This document shows, in pieces, positions 56,769 through 64,000 of a DNA stretch of 64,000 nucleotides (within the stretch, counting starts at the first letter, position 1; the number at the start of each line of letters is the position of its first letter). Source of the DNA: Pseudoalteromonas spongiae UST010723-006 (GTDB taxonomy: Bacteria > Pseudomonadota > Gammaproteobacteria > Enterobacterales > Alteromonadaceae); contig NZ_CP011039.1 in NCBI RefSeq assembly GCF_000238255.3, positions 2,777,001-2,841,000 of the forward strand, written 5' to 3'. Below the pieces are notes generated by a model. It was not told where the DNA came from. It did not search any database and saw only the letters and a list, made by a program, of their open reading frames with translations. The position numbers were made by a program, and so were the translations under genes.

Positions 56769-58268
56769 TCAAAGAAACTGCGGCGATTTTAAAACTAGTT
56801 CAACACGTCTATTTTGCTGCATATTCGACTCGGTATCGTTTGCTGCTTTTGGTGCAACTGGGCCTACACCTACAGGCGTCAAACGCTGCTTATCAATTTT
56901 GTAGTTTGATACCAGCGTATTAACCACCTCTGCAGCACGGCGTTTAGACAAATCATGATTGTAACCATATTGCCCTTTGTTATCTGTGTGTCCCACCACA
57001 TATAAAGATACTTGCTTCGAGTTTTTCAAAAAGTCTGCAATTTCTGCTAGTTGCTTATCTGAACTAGCTTTTAGTGTGTGCTTATCAAAATCAAATTCGA
57101 TGCCATACAAAGACACACTGCCTGTCGCTTGAATTTGCTTGCTTAGGGTATCGCTATCAATATTAAGTGCAACTTGGCTCATTGCACGTTCTTCAATAAT
57201 ATCAACCACCATTTCTACATCGTATTTACCACTGTACTGCAGATTATAAATGGTTGCGTAGATCTTACCTTGAGGTGTCACTTTCTCAGCACTGAATAAA
57301 TAATAATGACTCTTGCGGGTTATATTATAAATGTCTGAGCGGTGATTCTTGGCATGAATTGTGTTTTGAAGGTTATCGCGGAGAATATAGTTACCGCAAT
57401 CTACTGCACTGCACTCATAAATTAAGTTAAACCCTGCTTTTTGTAATGCATTAATGTAATTCTGATGCACGGCGTAGGGGCCAACCTTCTTGTTAATACG
57501 GTAGTTAATCGTAGTAACTTTACCATTTACTTTTTTAGTCGGTATCGACTTTTTATACGGGCCAATTATTAAAGGGTATGACTCAAAATCATTAACCGCT
57601 GAATGAACAATATAACTGCCAGGGAAGCGCTCTATCATTGGATGGTCAGCACTGCCTCTAGCATCATCTTCTGGTGCCTTTAAACTCGAAAAATCGAATG
57701 GTTTGATTTTAAAGTTATTATCCACAGATACACCAATATCTGGCATTTTCGTTTCAACAATCTGTTCATAGGCATACATTAATGCATCTCGATAATCATT
57801 TTGTACAAACACTTGTATCGCTTGGCGACTGCCCTCCTCTCCTTTTATCGCCGAAAGGTAACCAAAGCGATTTTTTCTGACACCTGTATAACCTATTTGG
57901 TAAATATTTTTATAGCGAAAGCTGTTTTCAACGGTTTTCCGGTAAGATTTTGTACTGCAATCTGTAAGGCATTTTGTGGCAATTGTAAAACCGTCTGCAA
58001 TTAGGTTATTTGCTAATTCTTCAAGGTAATGCGAGTAACTGATGCTAGGCTGACTTATTTGTTCTTGAACATAAGACTTATATTGACCTGTAATTTCAAC
58101 GGATTGTTTACCTTCATTGTCCATCATTATTACAGTAGGTATATACGCGTATTGCGCACTGCTAAGGGTTTCGGCGCTCTCATTTTTTGCCACGACGAAG
58201 CCATCTGAGCTGGCCATTGCAACCAATGGTAAGAGTGCACATGAATATGCGAGTGCTTTTTTAAACAT
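56769..58268 (-). CDS. OmpA-family protein with large N-terminal domain
   Basis: Exported protein of 499 residues: a signal peptide (about 1-19), a repetitive N-terminal part of unknown type (about 25-340) with paired cysteines (CLTDC about 104; CSAVDC about 284), and a C-terminal peptidoglycan-binding OmpA domain (about 390-495: GIEFDFDKHTLKASSDKQL, VVGHTDNKGQYGYN and LSKRRAAEV). It probably sits in the outer membrane or periplasm, attached to the wall. The gene is on the same strand as rnpB, whose promoter lies in the gap after its stop. Confidence 0.82.
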   Translation of the reverse strand: MFKKALAYSCALLPLVAMASSDGFVVAKNESAETLSSAQYAYIPTVIMMDNEGKQSVEITGQYKSYVQEQISQPSISYSHYLEELANNLIADGFTIATKCLTDCSTKSYRKTVENSFRYKNIYQIGYTGVRKNRFGYLSAIKGEEGSRQAIQVFVQNDYRDALMYAYEQIVETKMPDIGVSVDNNFKIKPFDFSSLKAPEDDARGSADHPMIERFPGSYIVHSAVNDFESYPLIIGPYKKSIPTKKVNGKVTTINYRINKKVGPYAVHQNYINALQKAGFNLIYECSAVDCGNYILRDNLQNTIHAKNHRSDIYNITRKSHYYLFSAEKVTPQGKIYATIYNLQYSGKYDVEMVVDIIEERAMSQVALNIDSDTLSKQIQATGSVSLYGIEFDFDKHTLKASSDKQLAEIADFLKNSKQVSLYVVGHTDNKGQYGYNHDLSKRRAAEVVNTLVSNYKIDKQRLTPVGVGPVAPKAANDTESNMQQNRRVELVLKSPQFL

Positions 58269-58345
58269 CTATCTTCCTTAATCTATTGCTGTTTAATATT
58301 TAAAAGCGCACAGTTAATGCGCTTTACATGTGAATATGTGTTTTT

Positions 58346-59227
58346 TTACTCCAGTTCGAGCATTGCTTTATACAGCGCGTTTTTCTTTAAATCTAAATAG
58401 TCTGCGGCAATACCACAAGCCTTTTTCAGTGGCATTTCTGCTTGTAGCAATTGAATCAGTTTTATTGCTTCAGGTGGTATTGCATTTTTATCCGCTTGTT
58501 TTCCAGGCAACATTAACACAATTTCACCTTTCTGACGTGCAGTGTCTTCCGTTAAGAAATCGATTAATTCCACCACAGTACCACTAAAGAAAGTTTCAAA
58601 GCTCTTCGTTAACTCTTTTGCCAACACCACTTTTTGCTCATCACCAAGCGCGAGTTTTAAGTCATCTAAGCTGGCCATAATACGGTGTGTACTTTCGTAC
58701 ATAATGCTTGTCATGCCTGAATTGTACGCATCAATAAAGAACTCTTGGCGCGCTTTGCTTTTAGCTGGTGTAAAACCAATAAATTGAAAGCGATCTGTCG
58801 CTAGGCCAGCACATGAAACCGCAGCAATTGCAGCACATGCTCCTGGAATTGGGCTTACTGTTGCGCCTTTTTCACGACATAAATTAACCACGGCATAACC
58901 AGGATCGCTAATCAGCGGCGTGCCTGCATCCGATACAAGCGCCACATTTAATCCTTGCTCCAACCAATCTAGTAGCTCGCTCGCTTTTTGCTTTTCATTA
59001 TGATCATGTACCGCAATCACTTTTGCTTTAATTGAAAAGTGGCTTAATAGCTTGTTGGTATGGCGCGTGTCTTCTGCTGCAATAATGTCAACGCTTGATA
59101 AAACACTGAGTGCTCGTTGCGTAATATCCTCTAAATTACCAATGGGTGTTGCTACTACAAATAACTGCCCTTTAGCGCTTTGGTGATTTGATGTTCCTAA
59201 ATCGGTTGGTTTCTGGCTATTTGCCAT
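58346..59227 (-). CDS. rsmI: 16S rRNA 2'-O-ribose C1402 methyltransferase
   Basis: SAM-dependent tetrapyrrole-methylase-fold enzyme that modifies the decoding centre of 16S rRNA. The length is 293 residues. Motifs: LFVVATPIGNLEDIT, AAEDTRHT, VSDAGTPLISDPGY and PIPGACAAIAA, all typical of RsmI. It is divergent from lpoA with a 63-base gap, as in E. coli. Confidence 0.96.
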   Translation of the reverse strand: MANSQKPTDLGTSNHQSAKGQLFVVATPIGNLEDITQRALSVLSSVDIIAAEDTRHTNKLLSHFSIKAKVIAVHDHNEKQKASELLDWLEQGLNVALVSDAGTPLISDPGYAVVNLCREKGATVSPIPGACAAIAAVSCAGLATDRFQFIGFTPAKSKARQEFFIDAYNSGMTSIMYESTHRIMASLDDLKLALGDEQKVVLAKELTKSFETFFSGTVVELIDFLTEDTARQKGEIVLMLPGKQADKNAIPPEAIKLIQLLQAEMPLKKACGIAADYLDLKKNALYKAMLELE

Positions 59228-59290
59228 TGAGCTCTCCTACAACAGTTTGTAATATATGACCTAATTGGATAGAAAAATACTGAGATCAGC

Positions 59291-61168
59291 GTGCGACTAA
59301 AACTATTAGGGTTAACAGCTATATTTTCCTTGTTATCAGCGTGTAGTACAACCGAAAAAACACCGGTTGTTGAAACGGTAAAAGCCAAACCCGCTGTTGA
59401 GGTAGATCTCAGCGCACAAGATTTATATCAAAAAGCCTTATCTAAACGAGATTTTGATAAGATTCAGTTACTTTATACTGCACGCGACCGTGCAATTGAA
59501 GAGCAAAACTGGCAGCTTGTTATTACCATTTGCGAACAACTAATCGAATCGGGTGGCCCAGATAGTGTGCGTAATCAGCTTTATATTGCCTTGGCTTACA
59601 CCCAGCAAAAAGATTATCACACGGCATTAAAAACGCTTGAGTCGCTCAATGCCAAACTCACATCCCCAATGCATTTTTTTCTACACCAAGAAATTTACGG
59701 CAATATATACTCAGCTCAAGCCTTACCTCATCAGGCGGCACCGTATTTAATTCGCGCGTCAGAAACCGCAAATAAACACGATTTTAAGGCCGACAAAGTA
59801 AATAAAGCACTTTGGCAGGTTTTAAACCAACTTTCAATTAAACAGCTTGAAGCACTTAACTCAGGTAGCAGTATTCAACGAGGATGGGTTAGCTTGGCAC
59901 TTTATACCCAGCTTTATATTGGCGATGCGACCTCATTACAAGCCGCGCTAAATAAGTGGAATTATGCCTATTCAAATCACCCGGCAAGCTTTGCTCTACC
60001 TGATAACATGCAGCAGATTATCGATGTGCAACCAATTAATGTGAACCGCATCGCAATTATTTTGCCAAGCAATCAAAGTAAGCAAAAAGCATTATCGCAA
60101 TCATTAAAGGCGGGCATTTTAGCGGCATCAGAAAAACACCCTGACCGAGAATTGCACTTTATTAATTCAGCATTGAGCGCAGAACAAATTGCAGAGCAAC
60201 TAAATGAACTCGCGCCTGATTTTGTTATTGGCCCACTTTTAAAAGAAAATATTGATAAGTTACAACAAGCGGGCACGCTCGATGCTTATCCTACAATGTA
60301 TCTTAACACCACACCACAGGCACTTGAGTCGATTGATCACTTTGCCTTTGCACTTAATCCTGAGCATGAAGTAACCCAAGCAGTTTATCACTTTGTAAAT
60401 AAAGAGTTTAACAAGCCACTTGTCATTGCACCAGGCAACCGTTTAGGTAAACGATTAGCCAACCATTTCACCAACCAGTGGTTGGAGTTTTCTGATAATG
60501 AGCCGGAAGTAGGTTTTTATGCAAACAAGCGTGATATGCAAAAGCTGGTGCAAGAGCTACTTGAAGTCGATAAGAGTAAGCAGCGTATTAGAGAAATCAG
60601 TCTAATGTTCAGAGGCAAGCTGCATGAAGAAACGCGCTCTCGCCGTGACATTGATGCGATTTATATTATTGCCGATGCCGCGCAAACGCGACTGCTGAAA
60701 CCGTCTTTTGATGTGAATATTTCAACGTTTGCTAAGCGCATTCCTATTTTTGCCAGCTCGCGTAGCCACGATATTAAATCTGATAAAACCGACAAAAAAG
60801 ACTTAGCCGGTTTGTATTTTTCAGAAATTCCGTGGATGCTGCCATTAACAGGCGAACAACAGTCTTTACGCAGTGAATTTGATCAAATCTGGCCTGAGCA
60901 TACAACTTTAGAGCAACAGTTGTTTGCCATGGGTTTTGATGCGGTTAAGTTAATTCCGCAATTGCGCCAACTACAAATGGTACCAGGCAAAACATTAACA
61001 GGCCTAACAGGTGATCTAACAGTAAATCAAGATGGCGACATTGAACGCGCATTAAAGTGGGCACAATATCGAGAAAAACAAATCGTAACGCTCGATATTA
61101 AGTCGCAAAAACCAACGCCGTTGTTTATTAAAAATCACCAACAAGAAACGCAGGACGCGGCTTTGTAA
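59291..61168 (+). CDS. lpoA: Outer-membrane lipoprotein LpoA, activator of PBP1a
   Basis: Lipoprotein of 625 residues that crosses the periplasm from the outer membrane to stimulate the peptidoglycan synthase PBP1a. The lipobox is LLSAC (Cys about 17). The N-terminal half is helical TPR-like (about 40-250). The C-terminal half is a periplasmic-binding-protein fold (NRIAIILPSNQSKQKALSQ, then DFVIGPLLKENIDKL). The start is GTG 59291. It is first in the operon lpoA-yraN-diaA-dolP, the same order as in E. coli. Confidence 0.93.
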   Translation: MRLKLLGLTAIFSLLSACSTTEKTPVVETVKAKPAVEVDLSAQDLYQKALSKRDFDKIQLLYTARDRAIEEQNWQLVITICEQLIESGGPDSVRNQLYIALAYTQQKDYHTALKTLESLNAKLTSPMHFFLHQEIYGNIYSAQALPHQAAPYLIRASETANKHDFKADKVNKALWQVLNQLSIKQLEALNSGSSIQRGWVSLALYTQLYIGDATSLQAALNKWNYAYSNHPASFALPDNMQQIIDVQPINVNRIAIILPSNQSKQKALSQSLKAGILAASEKHPDRELHFINSALSAEQIAEQLNELAPDFVIGPLLKENIDKLQQAGTLDAYPTMYLNTTPQALESIDHFAFALNPEHEVTQAVYHFVNKEFNKPLVIAPGNRLGKRLANHFTNQWLEFSDNEPEVGFYANKRDMQKLVQELLEVDKSKQRIREISLMFRGKLHEETRSRRDIDAIYIIADAAQTRLLKPSFDVNISTFAKRIPIFASSRSHDIKSDKTDKKDLAGLYFSEIPWMLPLTGEQQSLRSEFDQIWPEHTTLEQQLFAMGFDAVKLIPQLRQLQMVPGKTLTGLTGDLTVNQDGDIERALKWAQYREKQIVTLDIKSQKPTPLFIKNHQQETQDAAL

Positions 61169-61183
61169 GGCAAAAGGAATAGC

Positions 61184-61555
61184 ATGGGATGGACCTCTAA
61201 GTTATTTAAAAACAGTAAAGAAAAGGGAAACTTTTTCGAACTGCAAGCTGAGCAATATTTAAAGAAACAAGGTTTAACACCGGTAACACGTAATTATAAT
61301 TGCCGTTACGGTGAACTCGACTTGATAATGAAAGACGGTAACACTTTAGTGTTTGTTGAAGTTAAATACCGTAAGTCAGAGGCGTTTGGCGGTGCAATTA
61401 ACGCGTTATCGCACGCTAAACAGCAAAAACTAACACGCACCTTGTTTTATTATTTGAAACAAAATAGGCTAGAGGATTGTCCATATAGAGTCGACTATGT
61501 CGCAATAAGCGGGCAGAACTCAGAACAATTTACTTGGATTAAAAGCGCATTTTAG
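61184..61555 (+). CDS. yraN: YraN family endonuclease-like protein
   Basis: UPF0102 protein of 123 residues with a restriction-endonuclease-like core: KGNFFELQAEQYLKKQG (glutamate), RYGELDLIMKDG (aspartate) and FVEVKYRKS (ExK). The acidic residues are kept, so nuclease activity is possible, though no role is established for the family. It is the second gene in the lpoA operon, one base before diaA. Confidence 0.92.
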   Translation: MGWTSKLFKNSKEKGNFFELQAEQYLKKQGLTPVTRNYNCRYGELDLIMKDGNTLVFVEVKYRKSEAFGGAINALSHAKQQKLTRTLFYYLKQNRLEDCPYRVDYVAISGQNSEQFTWIKSAF

Positions 61556-61556
61556 T

Positions 61557-62144
61557 ATGCAAGAACTCGTTAAAGAAATATACACAGAAAGCATTCAAGC
61601 TCAAATTGCCGCTGGTGAAGCATTACCTAGCGCTTTAGAAGCTGCGGCATTTACCATAGTGCAAAGCCTAATTAATGGCAATAAAGTACTGTGTTGCGGT
61701 GGCAGCAATAATCATATGTTAGCAGCGCATTTTGCCAATTTGCTGGTTAATTTTTATGAAACTGAGCGCCCGTGCTTGCCAGCGATTGCATTAAGCAACG
61801 AATTAACACATCTGTCGAGCTATGCCACAACCGATGCCAACGAAAGCTTTTCACGCCAAGTACGTGCCTACGGACAAAGCGGTGACTTGCTTGTGGTGAT
61901 CACGGTAACCGGTAACGAGAAAGAAGTGATCAGCGCCGTTGAAGCTGCTCTAACCAAAGATATGCAAGTAATTGTATTAAGTGGTGATGATGGCGGCGAG
62001 CTGGCAGGACTATTAGGGCCAAACGATGTTGAAATACGCGTGCCCTCAAAAAGACCAAGCCGAATTATCGAATCTCACTTGTTTAATATCCATTGCTTAA
62101 GTGAGCTTATCGATTTAACCCTTTTTCCACAGGATGATAGTTAA
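61557..62144 (+). CDS. diaA: DnaA initiator-associating protein DiaA (SIS domain)
   Basis: Tetrameric SIS-domain protein that binds DnaA and promotes timely initiation at oriC in E. coli. The length is 195 residues. The SIS fold is recognisable by VLCCGGSNNHMLAAHFANLLVN-type sequence, LLVVITVTGNEKEVI and IESHLFNIHCLSELID. It is related to the sedoheptulose-7-phosphate isomerase GmhA. Its placement between yraN and dolP identifies it as DiaA. Its stop overlaps the dolP start. Confidence 0.93.
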   Translation: MQELVKEIYTESIQAQIAAGEALPSALEAAAFTIVQSLINGNKVLCCGGSNNHMLAAHFANLLVNFYETERPCLPAIALSNELTHLSSYATTDANESFSRQVRAYGQSGDLLVVITVTGNEKEVISAVEAALTKDMQVIVLSGDDGGELAGLLGPNDVEIRVPSKRPSRIIESHLFNIHCLSELIDLTLFPQDDS

Positions 62145-62707
62145 TGAAATTTAAATTAGCTGTTGTTGCATCTATTGTTCTTTTACAGGGGTGTAGCGCT
62201 GCCATAGTCGCTGGTACTGCAGGCGCAGTAACATCAGCAACCGATCGCCGCACGCTTGGCACACAGATTGATGATAACAACCTTGAGATCAAAGCCACGC
62301 TGGCCTTAAAAGACGACGAGCAGTTAGCAAAATTTAGCAATATTATTGTGGTGAGCTTAAATGGCCGCGTATTACTGATTGGCCAAACACCAACTACAGA
62401 AATGCGCGCTAAAGCCGAAGCGATTGTAAAACCAATACGTGGCGTTGAAAAAATCCATAATCAAATTCGCATAGGTAATATCACAGGTGTTAGCACTAAA
62501 ACACACGATACTTGGCTAACTTCAAAGGTAAAAACCATGTTGGTATCAGAAGAAAGTGTCAGTGCTAATGATATCAAGGTAATTACCGAAAACGGGGAAG
62601 TCTTTTTAATGGGACTCGTTACCGAACAAGAAGCTAATTTAGCAGCCGACGTTGCCCGTCATGTTTCGGGAGTCGAAAAAGTAATAAAAGTATTCGAATA
62701 CCTTTAA
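62144..62707 (+). CDS. dolP: BON-domain lipoprotein DolP (YraP)
   Basis: Outer-membrane lipoprotein of 187 residues needed for envelope integrity. The lipobox is LLQGC (Cys 17), followed by two BON domains (about 45-115 and 120-187) with VVSLNGRVLLIGQTP and VITENGEVFLMGLVT as the repeated core. It is last of the lpoA operon, with a terminator directly after the stop. Confidence 0.94.
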   Translation: MKFKLAVVASIVLLQGCSAAIVAGTAGAVTSATDRRTLGTQIDDNNLEIKATLALKDDEQLAKFSNIIVVSLNGRVLLIGQTPTTEMRAKAEAIVKPIRGVEKIHNQIRIGNITGVSTKTHDTWLTSKVKTMLVSEESVSANDIKVITENGEVFLMGLVTEQEANLAADVARHVSGVEKVIKVFEYL

Positions 62708-62735
62708 GGCGCAGTTAGCGCCTTTTTTATTATAA
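62707..62735 (+). terminator. Terminator of the lpoA-dolP operon
   Basis: AAGGCGC/GCGCCTT stem with a short AGTTA loop, followed by TTTTTATT, starting at the dolP stop. Confidence 0.85.
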
Positions 62736-62751
62736 AAATAAGAATAAAAAC

Positions 62752-63717
62752 ATGCGCCATTATTTAATTTTACTGTTACTGCTATTTGCAGTATTCACTC
62801 TACACGCCAAGCAGCATTTTGCTACACCCTATAGCGAACGTGTTTATGTTACCCAAATCACCAAGGCATTTGCTGATGAAGTAAATCGAGAGTTAGGGCT
62901 TAACATTGTTTTTCATAGCGGTGAAAGCCTTTATAAGCACAATGAAATTTACCGCGCACTGCGCACAAACCAAATACAACTTGGTGAAATATTTATCGCT
63001 CGTTTGAGCAATCACGCCGCTATCTATCAACTCGACAACTTACCGTTTTTAGCCACAAATTTTAGCAGCGCTCAACAACTAGCTAACCAACAAGCCGTTG
63101 AATTACGTAGCCAATTTGCCGAGCACGGATTACATCTGTTATTTACCAACCCTTGGCCGCCACAGGGTTTATTTACTAGTAAAGCAATCAAAACTGCAAA
63201 CGACCTAAGTGGCCTTAAGGTTAGAAGCTATAGCGCAATGACAGCAAAATTAGCAAACCACCTTAAAATGATCCCAACCGCCGTTTCAAGCGCTGAGATT
63301 GCACAGGCATTTGCCACCGGCATGATTGAAGCAATGATCACCTCGCCAGCGACGGGAGTTTCGAGCAGAGCATGGCAATTTAGTCGCTATTACACACCAA
63401 TCAATGCATGGATCCCAAAAAATATGGTGTTAATGAACCATGCCTTGTATCAATCTTTAACCCCAACGCAAAAACAGAAACTGAAACAAATCGTGAACAA
63501 GTATCAGCAGCGCGCGTGGCAACAAGCTGAGCAGCAAACCACACAGATGACTAAGCTATTAGCGGATAACGGCATGATTATTTCGCCTGTGAGCGATAGT
63601 TTATCGCAGAGTTTAAAAATTGTTGGCGCTAACATGGAGCAAGAATGGGCACTCAATGCAACGCAAAGCGAGTTGCACGTACTGCAAAAATTTAAGGAGC
63701 AACAAAATGCTCAATAA
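62752..63717 (+). CDS. TRAP transporter solute-binding protein (DctP family)
   Basis: Periplasmic binding protein of 321 residues for a TRAP transporter. It has a signal peptide (MRHYLILLLLLFAVFTLHA), the DctP segments QITKAFADEVNRELGLNI, QLGEIFIARLSN and LSGLKVRSYSAM with the family's ligand-binding arginine (about residue 160), and a late QQRAWQQAEQQ helix. The ligand is probably an organic acid, unspecified. The 3' end overlaps the small permease gene by 11 bases. Confidence 0.9.
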   Translation: MRHYLILLLLLFAVFTLHAKQHFATPYSERVYVTQITKAFADEVNRELGLNIVFHSGESLYKHNEIYRALRTNQIQLGEIFIARLSNHAAIYQLDNLPFLATNFSSAQQLANQQAVELRSQFAEHGLHLLFTNPWPPQGLFTSKAIKTANDLSGLKVRSYSAMTAKLANHLKMIPTAVSSAEIAQAFATGMIEAMITSPATGVSSRAWQFSRYYTPINAWIPKNMVLMNHALYQSLTPTQKQKLKQIVNKYQQRAWQQAEQQTTQMTKLLADNGMIISPVSDSLSQSLKIVGANMEQEWALNATQSELHVLQKFKEQQNAQ

Positions 63718-64000
63718 ATTAAATGCGTTGAACATGAAAGTGAGCATTTTACTCATCGTTGCGATTTTTTTGTTAGTGCTCAGCCAAATCGTATTACGTT
63801 TGTTTAATTTGTACATTCCGTCACTCAATGAGATATGCGGATATTTGCTAATCAGCAGCTTTTTCTTGGCGCTAGGCTATAGCTTTGAACAAGAGAAACA
63901 TATTCGTGTGGCTCTGGTGTTTGAATTCGACAACCCCAATCTCAGCCATTTCGCCCAAGTGGTTAGCTATTTAACAGCGACCTTAATTTGCACCTTTATT
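63707..64000 (+). CDS. TRAP transporter small permease (DctQ family), truncated by window edge
   Basis: The frame is open from ATG 63707 to the end (98 codons). AAGGAG lies seven bases upstream. The product has a TM segment (about 11-32), the DctQ-type NEICGYLLISSFFLALGYSFE segment and HIRVALVFEF, then the start of a third hydrophobic segment at the edge. It forms the membrane part of the TRAP transporter with a large permease expected beyond the window. Confidence 0.88.
   Translation, partial: MLNKLNALNMKVSILLIVAIFLLVLSQIVLRLFNLYIPSLNEICGYLLISSFFLALGYSFEQEKHIRVALVFEFDNPNLSHFAQVVSYLTATLICTFI

Overview
The window is 64 kb of a gammaproteobacterial chromosome. It is AT-rich, gene-dense and built almost entirely of housekeeping and regulatory genes. 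Gene order and protein relatedness point to the Alteromonadales, most likely Pseudoalteromonas or a close relative. The evidence is the hemN-yihI-csrC-like-engB-spf-polA block, the glnA-DUF4124-ntrB-ntrC order, cytochromes c4 and c5, a lysine-riboswitch dap cluster, DUF3034, and a solitary autotransporter-like barrel. I saw no phage, plasmid, CRISPR array, tRNA or complete insertion sequence. The species assignment is inference from sequence recall, not from a search.

Layout: 1-8 kb holds the 3' part of the hemN-yihI-engB-polA neighbourhood known from E. coli. It includes a convincing CsrB/CsrC-family sRNA, a Spot 42-like candidate, cytochrome c4 and DNA polymerase I. 8-17 kb holds elbB, cytochrome c5, a GAF-GGDEF protein with a decayed EAL domain, rep, ubiK, an orphan solute-binding protein, carbonic anhydrase and a methyltransferase. 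17-24 kb is a complete ilvLGMEDA operon with leader peptide and attenuator. 24-28 kb holds small envelope proteins (TraB/GumN, DUF4097-like, TonB-like, outer-membrane barrel). 28-32.4 kb is a lysine-riboswitch-controlled operon dapA-dapD-lysA-M14 deacylase. 32.5-36 kb holds outer-membrane phospholipase A, a MITE-like repeat and typA. 36-45 kb is the nitrogen-regulation block glnA, DUF4124, ntrB, ntrC, followed by a 1422-residue hybrid kinase. 45-50 kb is a FetA/PfeA-like TonB receptor with its own two-component pair. 49.7-52 kb is a divergent LysR/MFS pair. 52-56.3 kb is a four-gene operon (cupredoxin-like protein, membrane GGDEF/EAL protein, DUF3034 barrel, lipoprotein truncated hemoglobin). 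56.3-64 kb holds rnpB, an OmpA-family protein, the rsmI/lpoA-yraN-diaA-dolP cluster and the start of a TRAP transporter.

How the genes connect: three classic amino-acid control circuits can be read directly: ilv attenuation by Ile/Val/Leu codons, a lysine riboswitch with terminator, and NtrC sites plus a sigma54 promoter at glnA and an NtrC site on the ntrB start. Global control is represented by the CsrA-titrating sRNA and by c-di-GMP enzymes. The least familiar parts are the cupredoxin/c-di-GMP/barrel/globin operon at 52-56 kb, the M14 deacylase in the lysine operon, where the pathway would otherwise need a DapE-type desuccinylase, and a structured non-coding stretch upstream of elbB.
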